Shown: positions 18,706 to 28,530 of the stretch, one piece after another
Position numbering within the stretch: the stretch's first letter is position 1
Layout: each line of letters starts with the position of its first letter
Source: Streptomyces griseoluteus
GTDB lineage: Bacteria; Actinomycetota; Actinomycetes; Streptomycetales; Streptomycetaceae
NCBI GenBank assembly: GCA_000717735.1
Contig: JOBE01000003.1
Coordinates: forward strand, 124,001-188,000
Reading direction: 5' to 3'
Length of the DNA: 64,000 bases
Translations under genes and position numbers: made by a program
Notes under the pieces: model-generated
Told to the model about the DNA's origin: nothing
The model's database searches: none
What the model saw: only the letters and a program-made list of their open reading frames with translations

Positions 18706-18738
18706 GAACGGCCCGCCCCTTCCGGGGGCGGGCCGTTC
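18706..18738. terminator. bidirectional terminator between trxA and the GNAT gene
   Basis: A 14-bp perfect stem (GAACGGCCCGCCCC with its complement) around a short loop sits between convergent genes and can end transcription from both sides. Confidence 0.85.
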
Positions 18739-18751
18739 TCGTGTCCTGGCA

Positions 18752-19369
18752 TCAAAGGGGCCGCAGGGCGGGCTCCTTCTGTACCGCGCCAAGAAGGCGG
18801 TCCAGGGCCATCTCGACGTCCTCCTTCCAGGAGAGCGTCGTCCGGAGCTCCAGCCTCAGGCGAGGGAAGGCCGGATGCGGCCGCACGGTCTTGAATCCCA
18901 CCGCCAGCAGATGGTCGGCCGGCAGCACACAGGCGGGCTCCTTCCATCGGGCGTCTCCGAACGCCTCGATGGCCTTGAATCCCCTCCGCAGCAGATCCTT
19001 GGCCGCGGTCTGCACCATCACCCGGCCCAGCCCCTGCCCCTGGTATTCGGGCATGATCCAGGCCGTCATCAACTGCGCGGCATCGGCGGCCACAGGGCTC
19101 GTCGGAAAGGCGGTCGAGCGCGGCACATAGGCCGGGGGAGCGTAGAGGACGTAGCCGACCGGCACGTCGTCGACAAAGACCACCCGACCGCAGGATCCCC
19201 ACTCCAGAAGAACGCCGGAGATCCAGGCTTCCTTCTCCAGCTCCGGGCGGCCCGCCTTCACCGCGGCCTCCCCACTGACCGGGTCGAGCTCCCAGAAGAC
19301 ACAGGAGCGACACCGCTTGGGCAGGTCCGGAAGGTTGTCCAGCGTGAGCGGTACGAGCCGACGCCCCAC
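18752..19369 (-). CDS. GNAT-family N-acetyltransferase
   Basis: 205 residues. The acetyl-CoA binding signature is MPEYQGQGLGRVMVQTAAKD (about residues 104-123), with the preceding strand LMTAWIM; the N-terminus has a paired cysteine motif CRSCVFWE. GTG start preceded by GAGGAGCGGAC. It lies downstream of parB on the same strand, a position kept in streptomycetes, separated by a probable terminator. The substrate is not known; members of this branch are often annotated only as GNAT proteins. Confidence 0.85.
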   Translation of the reverse strand: MGRRLVPLTLDNLPDLPKRCRSCVFWELDPVSGEAAVKAGRPELEKEAWISGVLLEWGSCGRVVFVDDVPVGYVLYAPPAYVPRSTAFPTSPVAADAAQLMTAWIMPEYQGQGLGRVMVQTAAKDLLRRGFKAIEAFGDARWKEPACVLPADHLLAVGFKTVRPHPAFPRLRLELRTTLSWKEDVEMALDRLLGAVQKEPALRPL

Positions 19370-19478
19370 GTCCGCTCCTCACTTCCCTCGCCATCGAGCA
19401 CGGCTGTGCCCGTTGAACAAATAGGCCTCTTCGAATCGTATCGATCGGGCGATCGGGAGGACACCGCTCACAGGCAAA

Positions 19479-19520
19479 GGGCGGACCGCGTTCCGGTGAA
19501 GACCGGAGCACGGCCCGCCC
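19479..19520 (-). terminator. imperfect hairpin after parB
   Basis: GGGCGG..CCG..TTCCGG pairs with CCGGA..CGG.CCGCCC around a short loop, 25 bp after the parB stop on the minus strand. The stem has a few mismatches. Confidence 0.55.
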
Positions 19521-19544
19521 TGGGCGGCCTCAGAGGACGGAGGA

Positions 19545-20645
19545 TCAGACCTCCGCGCCCTTCTCGGCGTTCTTCTGGTCCATGACCCGTCCCTCACCGG
19601 GAGCCAGGGTCGAGAGGATCCGCTCCAGGTCCTCCAGCGAGGCGAACTCGACGACGATCTTGCCCTTCTTCTGCCCCAGGTCGACCTTCACCCGGGTCTC
19701 GAAGCGGTCCGAGAGCCGGGAGGCGAGTTCCGTGAGCGCGGGCGAGACGCGGCCACCCGCTCGCGGACCCTTCGGCTTGACCGTGCCGGCGGACTCCTCG
19801 GAGCCCATGACACTGACGATCTCCTCGACAGTGCGCACCGAGAGGCCCTCGGAGACGATCCGGTAGGCCAGCTTGTCCTGGGACTCCGGGTCCTCCACGC
19901 CCAGCAGAGCCCTCGCGTGGCCGGCGGACAGCACTCCGGCGGCGACCCTCCGCTGCACCGGCGGCGAGAGCCGCAGGAGACGCAGCGTGTTGGAGATCTG
20001 CGGGCGGGAACGCCCGATCCGCTCCGCGAGCTGGTCATGGGTGCAGCCGAAGTCCTTGAGCAGCTGCTCGTAGGCGTGGGCCTCTTCGATCGCGTTCAGC
20101 TGGGCACGGTGGAGGTTCTCCAGGAGCGCGTCCAGGAGCATCTTCTCGTCGTCGGTGTCCCGGACGATCGCCGGAATCCGTTCCAGACCCGCCGCCTTGG
20201 ACGCTCGCAGACGACGCTCACCCATGACGAGCTCGTAGCTCTCGTCATCGACCTTGCGCACGACCACGGGCTGCAGCAGGCCGACTTCCGTGATGGAGAC
20301 GACCAGCTCCGCCAGGGCGTCCTCGTCGAAGACCTCACGCGGCTGGTGCCGGTTCGGGACGATGGACTCGACCGGAAGCTCGGTGAAGTAGGCCCCCGCC
20401 GGCGGCTCGGGCCGGATCTCGGCCTCGGATGCGTTCCACGACAGCGTGGACTCCGGGGACTGCGCGCTCTGCGGAAGCGTCGCCAGCTTGGCGGCGGCCA
20501 CACCTCGGTCCGCCGGCAGGGCGGGGACCGCGCCGGGGGAGGCCAGGCCCGCCCCTACGCCGACCGTCGGCGTCTGACGCTCCTGGGGAGCAGCGGGAAT
20601 CAGCGCACCGAGCCCACGCCCCAGTCCCCTACGTCGCTCACTCAC
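19545..20645 (-). CDS. parB: chromosome partitioning protein ParB
   Basis: 366 residues. The N-terminal ParA-stimulating motif LGRGLGALIPA is at about residues 8-18. The CTPase/ParB domain carries NRHQPREVFDEDALAEL and the GERRLRASKAAG box; the helix-turn-helix that reads parS is in THDQLAERIGRSRPQISNTL. The C-terminus (VKVDLGQKKGKIVVEFASLE) is the dimerisation domain. The GTG start overlaps the parA stop (GTGA), so the genes are translationally coupled. It loads on the parS sites found at 7.2-21.9 kb and spreads to organise the origin region, notably during sporulation septation. Confidence 0.96.
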   Translation of the reverse strand: MSERRRGLGRGLGALIPAAPQERQTPTVGVGAGLASPGAVPALPADRGVAAAKLATLPQSAQSPESTLSWNASEAEIRPEPPAGAYFTELPVESIVPNRHQPREVFDEDALAELVVSITEVGLLQPVVVRKVDDESYELVMGERRLRASKAAGLERIPAIVRDTDDEKMLLDALLENLHRAQLNAIEEAHAYEQLLKDFGCTHDQLAERIGRSRPQISNTLRLLRLSPPVQRRVAAGVLSAGHARALLGVEDPESQDKLAYRIVSEGLSVRTVEEIVSVMGSEESAGTVKPKGPRAGGRVSPALTELASRLSDRFETRVKVDLGQKKGKIVVEFASLEDLERILSTLAPGEGRVMDQKNAEKGAEV

Positions 20646-21796
20646 TGGATCCCCTCCGACATGCTGCGCTGGTTGTTCTGGTGCCCCACGGGGGCGTGCC
20701 CTCCATGGGCGTGCTGCGGGTCGTAGTGCACGGCCGCCCCCCGCAGGGCGATCTCACGGGCCGCTTCGAGATACGACAGGGCGCCGCTGGAACCCGGGTC
20801 GTAGGTGAGGACCGTCTGTCCATAGCTCGGTGCTTCCGAGATCCGGACGGACCTCGGGATGCTGGTCCGCAGCACCTCTTCGGCGAAGTGGGTCCGCACC
20901 TCGTCCGCGACCTGGGAGGCGAGCCTCGTTCTGCCGTCGTACATGGTGAGCAGAATCGTCGAGACATGGAGTGCGGGGTTCAGATGTCCCCGGACCAGGT
21001 CGACGTTCCTCAGGAGCTGACCGAGGCCCTCCAGCGCGTAGTACTCGCACTGGATCGGGATCAGCACCTCGGCACCGGCCACCATGGCGTTGACCGTGAG
21101 GAGGCCGAGCGAGGGCGGGCAGTCGATCAGGATGTAGTCCAGCGGCTGCTCATAGGCCTGGATCGCCCGCTGCAGACGGCTCTCACGCGCCACCAGCGAC
21201 ACCAGCTCGATCTCCGCACCTGCGAGGTCGATGGTCGCGGGGGCACAGAAGAGGCCTTCGACGTCCATGACGGGCTGGACCACTTCGGAGAGCGGCCTGC
21301 TGTCCACCAGCACGTCGTAGATCGAGGGGACCTCGGCGTGGTGGTCGATGCCCAGTGCCGTGGAGGCGTTGCCCTGCGGGTCGAGGTCGATGACCAGGAC
21401 CCGGGCCCCGTGCAGAGCCAGAGACGCGGCAAGGTTGACCGTCGTGGTCGTCTTGCCCACGCCGCCCTTCTGATTGGCGACCACCATCACGCGAGTCTGA
21501 GCCGGGCGGGGAAGTCCCTCACCGGCACGACCCAGGGCTTCTACTGCCAGTTGGGCAGCACGACCAATGGGGGTGTCGTCCATCGGGGGCGGTGTTTCAC
21601 GTGAAACATCCTCCCCCGCCGATTCGGTTCGGGGACCGGGGACCGGATCGGTCATCGGTCCCGCGATGTTGGCGTCGGACCGCAAGGATTCACTCTCCTC
21701 GGCTTCAGGCTCGCGATGGGGAGAGCCTGCCATGCTTTCAGGGTCGTGAACCAGCGAGGCCGGTGGTTCTGTGGGTGAATCCACCTCTGTGGACAT
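20642..21796 (-). CDS. parA: chromosome partitioning ATPase ParA
   Basis: About 384 residues with the chosen start. The deviant Walker A is VMVVANQKGGVGKTTTTVNL, Walker A' and B are VLVIDLDPQGNAS and YILIDCPPSLGLL. It is a membrane- and nucleoid-associated ATPase that positions ParB-parS complexes. ATG at 21796 is chosen for the GAGGG 8 nt upstream. The frame is open to an ATG at 21913 that overlaps a parS site and has a poor ribosome binding site; the conserved core needs only the ATG at 21583. The N-terminal extension is acidic and low-complexity and holds an internal parS (21594). It is downstream of rsmG and overlaps parB. Confidence 0.93.
   Translation of the reverse strand: MSTEVDSPTEPPASLVHDPESMAGSPHREPEAEESESLRSDANIAGPMTDPVPGPRTESAGEDVSRETPPPMDDTPIGRAAQLAVEALGRAGEGLPRPAQTRVMVVANQKGGVGKTTTTVNLAASLALHGARVLVIDLDPQGNASTALGIDHHAEVPSIYDVLVDSRPLSEVVQPVMDVEGLFCAPATIDLAGAEIELVSLVARESRLQRAIQAYEQPLDYILIDCPPSLGLLTVNAMVAGAEVLIPIQCEYYALEGLGQLLRNVDLVRGHLNPALHVSTILLTMYDGRTRLASQVADEVRTHFAEEVLRTSIPRSVRISEAPSYGQTVLTYDPGSSGALSYLEAAREIALRGAAVHYDPQHAHGGHAPVGHQNNQRSMSEGIQ
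21594..21607. other. parS: parS centromere site 6, inside parA
   Basis: Perfect GTTTCACGTGAAAC; in the parA frame it encodes Val-Ser-Arg-Glu-Thr within the disordered N-terminal extension. Confidence 0.93.
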
Positions 21797-21894
21797 CTCC
21801 GTGACCCTCACGGGTGGCTTCACGCGGGGTCGGCGGTCCCGGGGCGTGGCAGCCGCGCGACCGCGGCTGATGATCCCCTGCAGCAGTGAGCGAC

Positions 21895-21908
21895 GTTTCA
21901 CGTGAAAC
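21895..21908. other. parS: parS centromere site 7, upstream of parA
   Basis: Perfect GTTTCACGTGAAAC about 100 bp before the preferred parA start. ParB bound here could also repress parA. Confidence 0.95.
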
Positions 21909-21969
21909 ACCATGCCCCTGCTGCCTGGCCAGGACCGTTCGACACTCCGAAATGGTACGTATGGGACGC

Positions 21970-22686
21970 TCAGCGGCGTCGGCGGGTCTTGCTCGTCCGG
22001 GCCGCCTTGGCTCGCTTGGCCGCGAACCGCACGCCACCCGGGCTCTCGCCCACTTCCACCCGGACGACCGTGGTCAGCGGATCGACGATCCCCTCGCCCA
22101 CGTGCAGCACCGAGGTCTCCACCACACCGAGCCGTGAGAGCGCGGCGCGAGCACCGTTGATCTCCTCCTCCGCGGTGTCGCCCTTGAGGGCCAGCATCTC
22201 CCCGTACGGGCGGAGCAGAGGGACGCCCCAGCCGGCCAGCCGGTCAAGGGGAGCCACCGCACGCGCGGTCACCACGTGCACGGGGGTGATCTTGCCGAGC
22301 ATCTCCTCCGCACGTCCCCGGACCACGGTCACGTGGTCGAGACCGAGCAGCTCGACGACCTCCTGGAGGAAGTTCGTCCGGCGAAGGAGCGGTTCCAGGA
22401 GCGTGATCTTCAGATCACGCCGGACCAGAGCGAGGGGGATGCCGGGAAGACCGGCTCCCGAGCCCACATCGCAGACGGTGACGCCCTCGGGGACAGCCTC
22501 CGAGAGGACAGCGCAGTTCAGCAGGTGGCGCTCCCACAGTCGCGGGACCTCGCGCGGGCCGATCAGGCCACGCTTCACACCGGCGTCCGCGAGGAGCTCC
22601 GCGTACCGCACGGCCTCCGGGAAGTACTCACCGAAGACTGTCCGTGCCTGCTCCGGAGCCTCGGGGAGCTCCGCTGCCTCCGTCAC
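21970..22686 (-). CDS. rsmG: 16S rRNA (guanine527-N7)-methyltransferase
   Basis: 238 residues. The AdoMet-binding motif is CDVGSGAGLPGIPLALVR (about residues 72-89), preceded by REVPRLWERHLLNCAVLSE and followed by the typical ITLLEPLLRRTNFL and VTARAVAPL. RsmG methylates the 530 loop of 16S rRNA; loss gives low-level streptomycin resistance and antibiotic overproduction in streptomycetes. The GTG at 22686 is chosen because GGAAGGA lies 8 nt upstream; another GTG at 22710 has no such site. The C-terminus is basic (RAKAARTSKTRRRR). Part of the jag-rsmG-parA-parB series. Confidence 0.95.
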   Translation of the reverse strand: MTEAAELPEAPEQARTVFGEYFPEAVRYAELLADAGVKRGLIGPREVPRLWERHLLNCAVLSEAVPEGVTVCDVGSGAGLPGIPLALVRRDLKITLLEPLLRRTNFLQEVVELLGLDHVTVVRGRAEEMLGKITPVHVVTARAVAPLDRLAGWGVPLLRPYGEMLALKGDTAEEEINGARAALSRLGVVETSVLHVGEGIVDPLTTVVRVEVGESPGGVRFAAKRAKAARTSKTRRRR

Positions 22687-22759
22687 GGGAACCGTCCTTC
22701 CGTACCGCACGCATCGCGTGCGAGCGCACTGTGGTGGCTGACTATCAGGCTGACAAAGA

Positions 22760-22789
22760 TCGGCCCCGCCTGCGAACAGACGGGGCCGA
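22760..22789 (-). terminator. hairpin between jag and rsmG
   Basis: A stem of about 12 pairs with one mismatch (CGGCCCCG with CGGGGCCG at its base) closes on a CGAA loop. It lies just after the jag stop and may reduce readthrough into rsmG. Confidence 0.6.
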
Positions 22790-22803
22790 CACTACGTGAG
22801 GGT

Positions 22804-23328
22804 TCAGGCCGGGAGTACAACGACGAAGCGCTGCGGCTCCTCGCCCTCGGACTCGCTGCGCAGACCGGCGGCGGCGATCGCGTCGTGCACGACCTTGCGC
22901 TCGAACGGCGTCATCGGGTCCAGCTTCACCGGCTGACCGGTGGACTTCACCTCGATCGCGGCCTTGGCGCCCAGCTCGGCGAGCTCGGTGCGCTTCTTGG
23001 CACGGAAGCCGGCGATGTCGAGCATCAGACGGCTGCGGTCACCGGTCTCCCGGTGCACGGCCAGGCGGGTCAGCTCCTGGAGCGCCTCCAGGACCTCACC
23101 GTCGCGGCCGACGAGCTTCTGCAGCTCACGGCTGTTGGCGTCGCTGATGATCGAGACCGCGGCCCTGTCCGCCTCGACGTCCATGTCGATGTCGCCGTCG
23201 AGGTCGGCGATGTCGAGCAGACCCTCGAGGTAGTCGGCCGCGATCTCACCCTCCTGCTCCAGGCGGGTCAGGGTGTCGCCACCCTCGGCGGCGGCGGAGG
23301 CGGCGGCGGAGGTGGTGCCTTCCGTCAC
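22804..23328 (-). CDS. jag: Jag/KhpB-family R3H and KH RNA-binding protein
   Basis: 174 residues. A KH domain in the middle (ISDANSRELQKLVGRDGEVLEALQEL) and the R3H domain at the end (PMTPFERKVVHDAIAAAGL then EGEEPQRFVVVLP). It lacks the N-terminal Jag_N domain of Firmicute homologues, as other actinobacterial versions do. GTG start after AGGAGTCCATCC. It lies 45 bp after yidC on the same strand, the conserved pairing. Homologues bind small RNAs and affect cell elongation. Confidence 0.92.
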   Translation of the reverse strand: MTEGTTSAAASAAAEGGDTLTRLEQEGEIAADYLEGLLDIADLDGDIDMDVEADRAAVSIISDANSRELQKLVGRDGEVLEALQELTRLAVHRETGDRSRLMLDIAGFRAKKRTELAELGAKAAIEVKSTGQPVKLDPMTPFERKVVHDAIAAAGLRSESEGEEPQRFVVVLPA

Positions 23329-23373
23329 GGATGGACTCCTTCTTGCTTCGGCGAGGCCTGGAGGCCTGGAGGC

Positions 23374-24696
23374 TTACTTCTTGGAGGACGGGTGCTTGGG
23401 CCGCTGCTGGCCCTTGCGCTGACCGGACTTGCCCTGGCGGGAGCCTCCGGAGTTGGCACGGCTCGGACGCGCCGGCTTGTCGCCCGCCTCGTCCTTGGCC
23501 TCGTCCTTCGCGGCGGTCTTGGCCGGGCCCTGGGGCTTCTTCTCGAGCGAGGTGGTCGCCGTCTCGGCGGCCGGCTCGGAGTCTTCCTCGGTGTCCTTCA
23601 CCGCGGCCTGCTGGGCAGCGGCGGCCTGGCGCTGGGCCTTGGTCTGGCGCTTGGGCTGCTGGCGCCTGGCGGCGGCACCGCCCTCGGCCTCGGCCTCGAT
23701 CGTGTCGCTCTTGATCACGGTGCCGTCGGGCTGGGCGGCGAAGCCGGCCTTGGTCAGACCCGAGAAGAAGCGGCGCTCGTTCTCGTTGCGGTCGCTGGTG
23801 CTCTTGGCGACGATCACCTTCACGATGGTCTTGCGGCGCCGGCCGCGGACCTCGCCATGGGTGGTGATGCTCTTCAGGAGACGCTGGAGGTAGGAGTCCT
23901 GCGCCTTGCTGCCCGGGGTCGGGTTCTGGTTGATCACGTACATCTGCTGGCCCATGGTCCACACGTTGGTGGTCAGCCAGTAGACGAGGACGCCGACGGG
24001 GAAGTTGATGCCCATGACGGCGAAGATCACCGGGAAGATGTACATGAGCATCTTCTGCTGCTGCATGTACGGGGTCTTCACCGAGAGGTCGACGTTCTTC
24101 ATCATCAGCTGGCGCTGGGTGAAGAACTGCGAGGCCGACATCATGATGATCATGATCGCGGTGACGATGCGGACCGAGGTGATCGAGGCGTCGAGAGCGG
24201 CGACGTCGGCGGCGCTGTCCATGAACTTCGAGGCGATCGGGGCACCGAAGATGTGGGCCTGCCGGGCGCTGTCGACCAGCGCCTGGTTCATCGCGCCGAC
24301 CTCGTCGCCCTCAGCGATGTTGGACAGCACGTGGTACAGGGCGAAGAAGAACGGCGACTGCGCCAGGATGGGAAGGCACGAGGAGAGCGGGTTGGTACCC
24401 GTCTCCTTGTACAGCTTCATCATCTCTTCGGACTGACGCTGCTTGTCGCTCTTGTAACGCTCCTGGATCGCCTTCATCTTCGGCTGGAGCGCCTGCATGT
24501 TCCGGGTCGACTTGATCTGCTTGACGAACAGCGGGATCAGGCAGATGCGGATCAGCACCACGAGGGACACGATGGACAGGCCCCAGGCCCAGCCCGTGTC
24601 AGGGCCGAAGACCGCCCCGTACACCTTGTGGAACTGGACGATGACCCAGGAAACGGGCCACGTGATGAAGCTGAACAGACTGGCAATCGTGTCCAC
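23374..24696 (-). CDS. yidC: YidC/Oxa1 membrane protein insertase
   Basis: 440 residues. Five membrane segments of the Oxa1 core: the first near residues 10-30, the second beginning [19 protein letters not shown] with the conserved groove arginine, then the helical hairpin [20 protein letters not shown], and later segments around [20 protein letters not shown] and [14 protein letters not shown]. The last 170 residues are a charged A/E/K-rich cytoplasmic tail ending RPKHPSSKK. It inserts membrane proteins with or without SecYEG. The yidD stop lies only 3 bp from its GTG start. Confidence 0.95.
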   Translation of the reverse strand: MDTIASLFSFITWPVSWVIVQFHKVYGAVFGPDTGWAWGLSIVSLVVLIRICLIPLFVKQIKSTRNMQALQPKMKAIQERYKSDKQRQSEEMMKLYKETGTNPLSSCLPILAQSPFFFALYHVLSNIAEGDEVGAMNQALVDSARQAHIFGAPIASKFMDSAADVAALDASITSVRIVTAIMIIMMSASQFFTQRQLMMKNVDLSVKTPYMQQQKMLMYIFPVIFAVMGINFPVGVLVYWLTTNVWTMGQQMYVINQNPTPGSKAQDSYLQRLLKSITTHGEVRGRRRKTIVKVIVAKSTSDRNENERRFFSGLTKAGFAAQPDGTVIKSDTIEAEAEGGAAARRQQPKRQTKAQRQAAAAQQAAVKDTEEDSEPAAETATTSLEKKPQGPAKTAAKDEAKDEAGDKPARPSRANSGGSRQGKSGQRKGQQRPKHPSSKK

Positions 24697-24699
24697 TAA

Positions 24700-25026
24700 T
24701 CAGGCTCCTTGAGCATTGGGCGAAGTCTCTGCGGCCGGGCTCGTCTCGGCGGTGGACCCGCCCTTGTCGCCGCGCAGCGCGTTCCTCAGCATTTCGTGCC
24801 AGCGGGGGCGCTTACGCGGGGGGACATGGTCCACACCGCCGGGCGACCACGGGTTGCACCGCAGGATGCGCCAGGCGGTCAGGGCCGTGCCCTTGATCGC
24901 GCCATGCCGGTCGATGGCCGTGAATCCGTAGTGGGAACACGACGGGTAGTACCGGCAGACGGGGCCCAGGAGCGGGCTGATCGTCCACTGGTACAGCTTG
25001 ATGAGAGCCAGCAGCGGGTACTTCAT
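24700..25026 (-). CDS. yidD: YidD membrane protein insertion efficiency factor
   Basis: 108 residues. The family hallmark is at the N-terminus: [27 protein letters not shown] split over residues 9-35, with three conserved cysteines including one in [11 protein letters not shown]. It assists YidC. The ATG overlaps the rnpA stop by 4 bp and the stop is 3 bp from yidC, so the three genes are tightly coupled. The C-terminal 25 residues are low-complexity. Confidence 0.93.
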   Translation of the reverse strand: MKYPLLALIKLYQWTISPLLGPVCRYYPSCSHYGFTAIDRHGAIKGTALTAWRILRCNPWSPGGVDHVPPRKRPRWHEMLRNALRGDKGGSTAETSPAAETSPNAQGA

Positions 25027-25394
25027 CGCGCGCCCCCTCCCAGCAGCCGCTGAAGAGCGGCGTCCAGGTCTCGGGCCAGCTGTGCGTGGTCGGCGTCGCC
25101 GGCTCCGGGCAACGCCCGTACGACCACCAGGCTACCGGGGGGCAGCTCGGAGAGCCGGTCGCGGACGAGATGGCGCAGACGTCGCTTCACCTGGTTGCGT
25201 ACGACCGCACCACCCACGGCCTTGCTCACGACGAAACCCGCACGCGTCGGGGGAGCGCTCTCCCCAGGCGCGTGCGGGTCCGTTGCACCGCTGCGTAGGT
25301 GGACGACGAGGAGCGGGCGACCGGCCCGGCGACCTCGGCGTACCGCGGTTGCGAAGTCCTCGCGCCGCCTCAGCCGATTCTCGGTAGGCAGCAC
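25023..25394 (-). CDS. rnpA: ribonuclease P protein component
   Basis: 123 residues. The RNA-binding signature [16 protein letters not shown] is at about residues 65-80 and the N-terminus [20 protein letters not shown] is typical. It binds the RNase P RNA for tRNA 5' maturation. GTG start 22 bp after rpmH; overlaps yidD by 4 bp. Confidence 0.95.
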   Translation of the reverse strand: MLPTENRLRRREDFATAVRRGRRAGRPLLVVHLRSGATDPHAPGESAPPTRAGFVVSKAVGGAVVRNQVKRRLRHLVRDRLSELPPGSLVVVRALPGAGDADHAQLARDLDAALQRLLGGGAR

Positions 25395-25415
25395 GTCATG
25401 ACCTGTTAAGGCAGA

Positions 25416-25553
25416 TCAGGCGGACAGCTCAGAGCGACCCTTGGAACGGCGGTTCGCCAGGATGGCGCGACCGGCACGCGTGCGCATGCGCAGGCGGAAG
25501 CCGTGGGTCTTCGCGCGACGACGGTTGTTCGGCTGGAAGGTGCGCTTGCTCAC
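25416..25553 (-). CDS. rpmH: 50S ribosomal protein L34
   Basis: 45 residues: [18 protein letters not shown] followed by [17 protein letters not shown], the universal L34 sequence. GTG start at 25553. It is the first gene of the rpmH-rnpA-yidD-yidC-jag series and is divergent from dnaA. Confidence 0.97.
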   Translation of the reverse strand: MSKRTFQPNNRRRAKTHGFRLRMRTRAGRAILANRRSKGRSELSA

Positions 25554-25948
25554 TCGGGGGCTCCAGAAATGATTCGGGTGGTGGCGGGACATCGCCTGGC
25601 TGTCACCGTGCGCCCACGAGTAGCTCGCATTCGCCCGAGTGCACCGCTTCGCGACCACAGATCGTGATCTTTGCCCATCGGAGGCAGGCGGCAGCAGCCA
25701 TCGACAACTCGACCTGGTTACGGTACGCGCGGCTACGCCATCCGGTCAAACCGACCTGTCGCCAGCCTCCATTGTGCACAGGCTGTGGACAAAACTTGAA
25801 CCACGTCAGCCGCCACGACTACCGTGGACGGACTCCACAATCTTTTCCGTTCTGTCCTCACCTGTCCTCACGGACCTGTCCTCACGGACACCGACCCACC
25901 GTCCCCCGAGAACCACACCATCGTGGGACCTGCGAGAAAGCGTGCCCC
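25554..25948. promoter_or_regulatory. rpmH-dnaA divergent regulatory region with two DnaA boxes
   Basis: 395 bp without a gene. It must hold the rpmH promoter (leftward) and the dnaA promoter (rightward). Two DnaA boxes face each other 3 bp apart: TTGTGCACA at 25772-25780 and TGTGGACAA (TTGTCCACA on the minus strand) at 25784-25792. They point to autoregulation of dnaA, as known for streptomycetes. From 25855 a short repeat (tgtcctca/cgga units) reads CTGTCCTCACGGAC twice. Confidence 0.8.
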
Positions 25949-27721
25949 GTGGCTGACGTACCTGCCGATCTTGCCGCAGTGTGGCCACGGGTCATCGAGC
26001 AGCTCCTCGCCGAGGGCCAGCAGGGGATCGAGCCGAAGGACAAGCAGTGGATCGAGCGCTGCCAGCCCCTCGCCCTGGTCGCCGACACGGCGCTTCTCGC
26101 CGTGCCCAACGAGTGGGGCAAGCGCGTCCTCGAAGGCCGGCTCGCGCCGTTGATCAGCGAGACCCTGAGCCGTGAGTGCGGTCGCCCGATCCGGATCGCG
26201 ATCACCGTCGACGACTCCGTCGGCGAGCCGACGCCCCCCGCGCCGCCGCTGCAGCAGTCGCAGCAGTCCCGCTACGACGAGCGCGCGCAGCCCGAGCCGT
26301 ACGACAAGTACGACGGGTACGGCCACCGTCCGATGCCCGACGACGGGCTGCCCACCGCACGCCCGGCCTACCCGGACTACCCGCAGCAGCGCCCCGACCC
26401 GGGCTCCTGGCCGCGCACCCAGGAGGACCTGTCCTGGCAGCAGCCCCGCATGGGCTACCAGGAGCGGGCTCCGTACACCGGGCCCGAACAGCCCCGGCAG
26501 TCGCGGTACGACGAGCCGCCCCGCGGATACGAGCAGCAGCGCCCCGAGCGCGAGCACTCCGACCCGCAGGGCCACGGTGCGCGGCCCGGTCCCCGGCCGG
26601 GCGGTCCCGGGCAGCGGCCGGGGGGCGTTTCGGGCGGCGGCCACGGTTCCTCGTCCTCCGGACAGGGCTCCGGCGCTCCGGGGGAGCAGCACGCGCGGCT
26701 GAACCCCAAGTACCTCTTCGACACCTTCGTCATCGGTTCCTCGAACCGCTTCGCGCACGCCGCGGCCGTCGCGGTGGCCGAGGCGCCGGCTAAGGCGTAC
26801 AACCCGCTCTTCATCTATGGGGAGTCGGGCCTCGGCAAGACCCACCTGCTGCACGCGATCGGGCACTACGCGCGGAGCCTCTACCCGGGCACGCGCGTGC
26901 GGTACGTGAGCTCAGAGGAGTTCACGAACGAGTTCATCAACTCGATCCGCGACGGCAAGGGCGACGCCTTCCGCAAGCGCTACCGCGATGTGGACATCCT
27001 GCTCGTCGACGACATCCAGTTCCTCGCGAGCAAGGAGTCGACGCAGGAGGAGTTCTTCCACACCTTCAACACCCTGCACAACGCGAACAAGCAGATCGTG
27101 CTCTCCTCGGACCGGCCGCCCAAGCAGCTGGTGACTCTGGAGGACCGGCTCCGCAACCGCTTCGAGTGGGGGCTCACCACCGATGTGCAGCCGCCCGAGC
27201 TGGAGACGCGCATCGCGATCCTCCGTAAGAAGGCGGTGCAGGAGCAGCTCAACGCCCCGCCGGAGGTGCTGGAGTTCATCGCGTCCCGGATCTCGCGGAA
27301 CATCCGTGAGCTGGAGGGCGCGCTGATCCGGGTGACGGCCTTCGCGAGCCTCAACCGGCAGCCGGTGGACCTGGGTCTGACCGAGATCGTCCTCAAGGAC
27401 CTGATCCCGGGGGGCGAGGACTCGTCGCCGGAGATCACGGCGCCGGCGATCATGGCGGCGACGGCCGACTACTTCGGTCTGACGGTGGAGGACCTCTGCG
27501 GATCCTCACGCAGCCGGGTCCTGGTGACGGCACGGCAGATCGCCATGTACCTCTGCCGCGAGCTCACGGACCTGTCGCTGCCGAAGATCGGCGCGCAGTT
27601 CGGCGGCCGTGACCATACGACGGTGATGCACGCGGACCGGAAGATCCGCGCGCTGATGGCGGAGCGGCGCTCCATCTACAACCAGGTCACCGAGCTGACC
27701 AACCGCATCAAGAACGGCTGA
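25949..27721 (+). CDS. dnaA: chromosomal replication initiator protein DnaA
   Basis: 590 residues. Domain I (1-95) begins [19 protein letters not shown]; domain II (about 95-250) is the long Q/R/P/Y/G-rich linker typical of Streptomyces. The AAA+ domain has Walker [16 protein letters not shown], Walker [12 protein letters not shown] and the arginine finger region [13 protein letters not shown]. Domain IV carries the DnaA-box helix-turn-helix signature [20 protein letters not shown]. The GTG at 25949 fits the conserved N-terminus. It opens the origin at the adjacent oriC. Confidence 0.97.
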   Translation: MADVPADLAAVWPRVIEQLLAEGQQGIEPKDKQWIERCQPLALVADTALLAVPNEWGKRVLEGRLAPLISETLSRECGRPIRIAITVDDSVGEPTPPAPPLQQSQQSRYDERAQPEPYDKYDGYGHRPMPDDGLPTARPAYPDYPQQRPDPGSWPRTQEDLSWQQPRMGYQERAPYTGPEQPRQSRYDEPPRGYEQQRPEREHSDPQGHGARPGPRPGGPGQRPGGVSGGGHGSSSSGQGSGAPGEQHARLNPKYLFDTFVIGSSNRFAHAAAVAVAEAPAKAYNPLFIYGESGLGKTHLLHAIGHYARSLYPGTRVRYVSSEEFTNEFINSIRDGKGDAFRKRYRDVDILLVDDIQFLASKESTQEEFFHTFNTLHNANKQIVLSSDRPPKQLVTLEDRLRNRFEWGLTTDVQPPELETRIAILRKKAVQEQLNAPPEVLEFIASRISRNIRELEGALIRVTAFASLNRQPVDLGLTEIVLKDLIPGGEDSSPEITAPAIMAATADYFGLTVEDLCGSSRSRVLVTARQIAMYLCRELTDLSLPKIGAQFGGRDHTTVMHADRKIRALMAERRSIYNQVTELTNRIKNG

Positions 27722-27740
27722 CGGACCGCTTCAGCGGCCC

Positions 27741-27785
27741 CGCCGAAGGGCGCTCCGGGACATCCTCCCGGGGCGCCCTTCGGCG
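27741..27785 (+). terminator. dnaA terminator
   Basis: CGCCGAAGGGCGC and its exact complement GCGCCCTTCGGCG form a 13-bp stem 19 bp after the dnaA stop, with a smaller CCGGGA/TCCCGG stem in the loop. Confidence 0.85.
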
Positions 27786-27959
27786 TTCCCGCGCCCGTGG
27801 TGTGGAGCCCCGCCCCGGGGCGTCGCGGAGGGCTCCTCGACGGTTGCTCGACGGCTGCTGGGGCGCCGCTCGACGGCTGCTCGGGGTTCCCCGGGGCTTC
27901 GCCGGGTCCTCCCCGGCGTCTGTACGCCGATCGGGCTGTTCGATTACTCCGTTTCGGTG

Positions 27960-28530
27960 GCGGGTTCTCCACAGATTGGGGGATGATCTCCCGTCCACAG
28001 GGTGGGGACTGTCGAGTTATCCGGAACGTGTCCACAGGCCGGCCTGCTGACAGATCATCACCCCAGGTCAGACCCTTGTGGAATTGTTGGTAAAAGATCT
28101 CCACAGGCTGTGGATGAACTTTTCGTCCACAGGGGGGCCCGGCGGTTGTCCACCGGCAACCCACAGGGGAGGGCGGGTTGCCCACAGCTTCTCCACACCG
28201 CTGTCCACTGTTCGGCAACGAAACACCCCCGCTCACCGGCCCGAGTGAAAGCGGTCACACCAAGGGAGACGTTTGGGCTGTGGGGAACCTGGGGAAAGCT
28301 GGGGACAGCGCTGGGGAGAACTCCCCATGGCCTGTGTACCGGGTGTGCAGAACTTTCGGGTGTCCACAGAGAACCCCAGTTGTCCACCGGCTCCACCCAC
28401 AGGCTCGGTGGACAAAAAACAGGGTCTGACCTGCGAATACGACGTTATCCACCGTTTCCACAGGCCCTACTACTACTCCCACTTAGAGTTAGCTAGGAAT
28501 CCGCTTCGAAGTGGGGCCTGTGCACAACTC
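27960..28530. other. oriC: chromosomal replication origin oriC
   Basis: The 932-bp gap between dnaA and dnaN holds at least 17 nonamers resembling TTGTCCACA. Plus strand starts: 27965, 27991, 28028, 28097, 28123, 28146, 28178, 28189, 28201, 28360, 28380, 28445, 28454. Minus strand: 28109-28117, 28279-28287, 28407-28415, 28519-28527. Best matches are TTGTCCACC (28146, 28380, 28407), TTGCCCACA (28178), GTGTCCACA (28028, 28360), TCGTCCACA (28123) and TTGTGCACA (28519). Most point the same way. A/T-richer stretches at 28082-28098 and 28466-28500 are candidates for unwinding. This matches the two-cluster, weak-box origin of Streptomyces. No protein gene is seen here. Confidence 0.95.
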
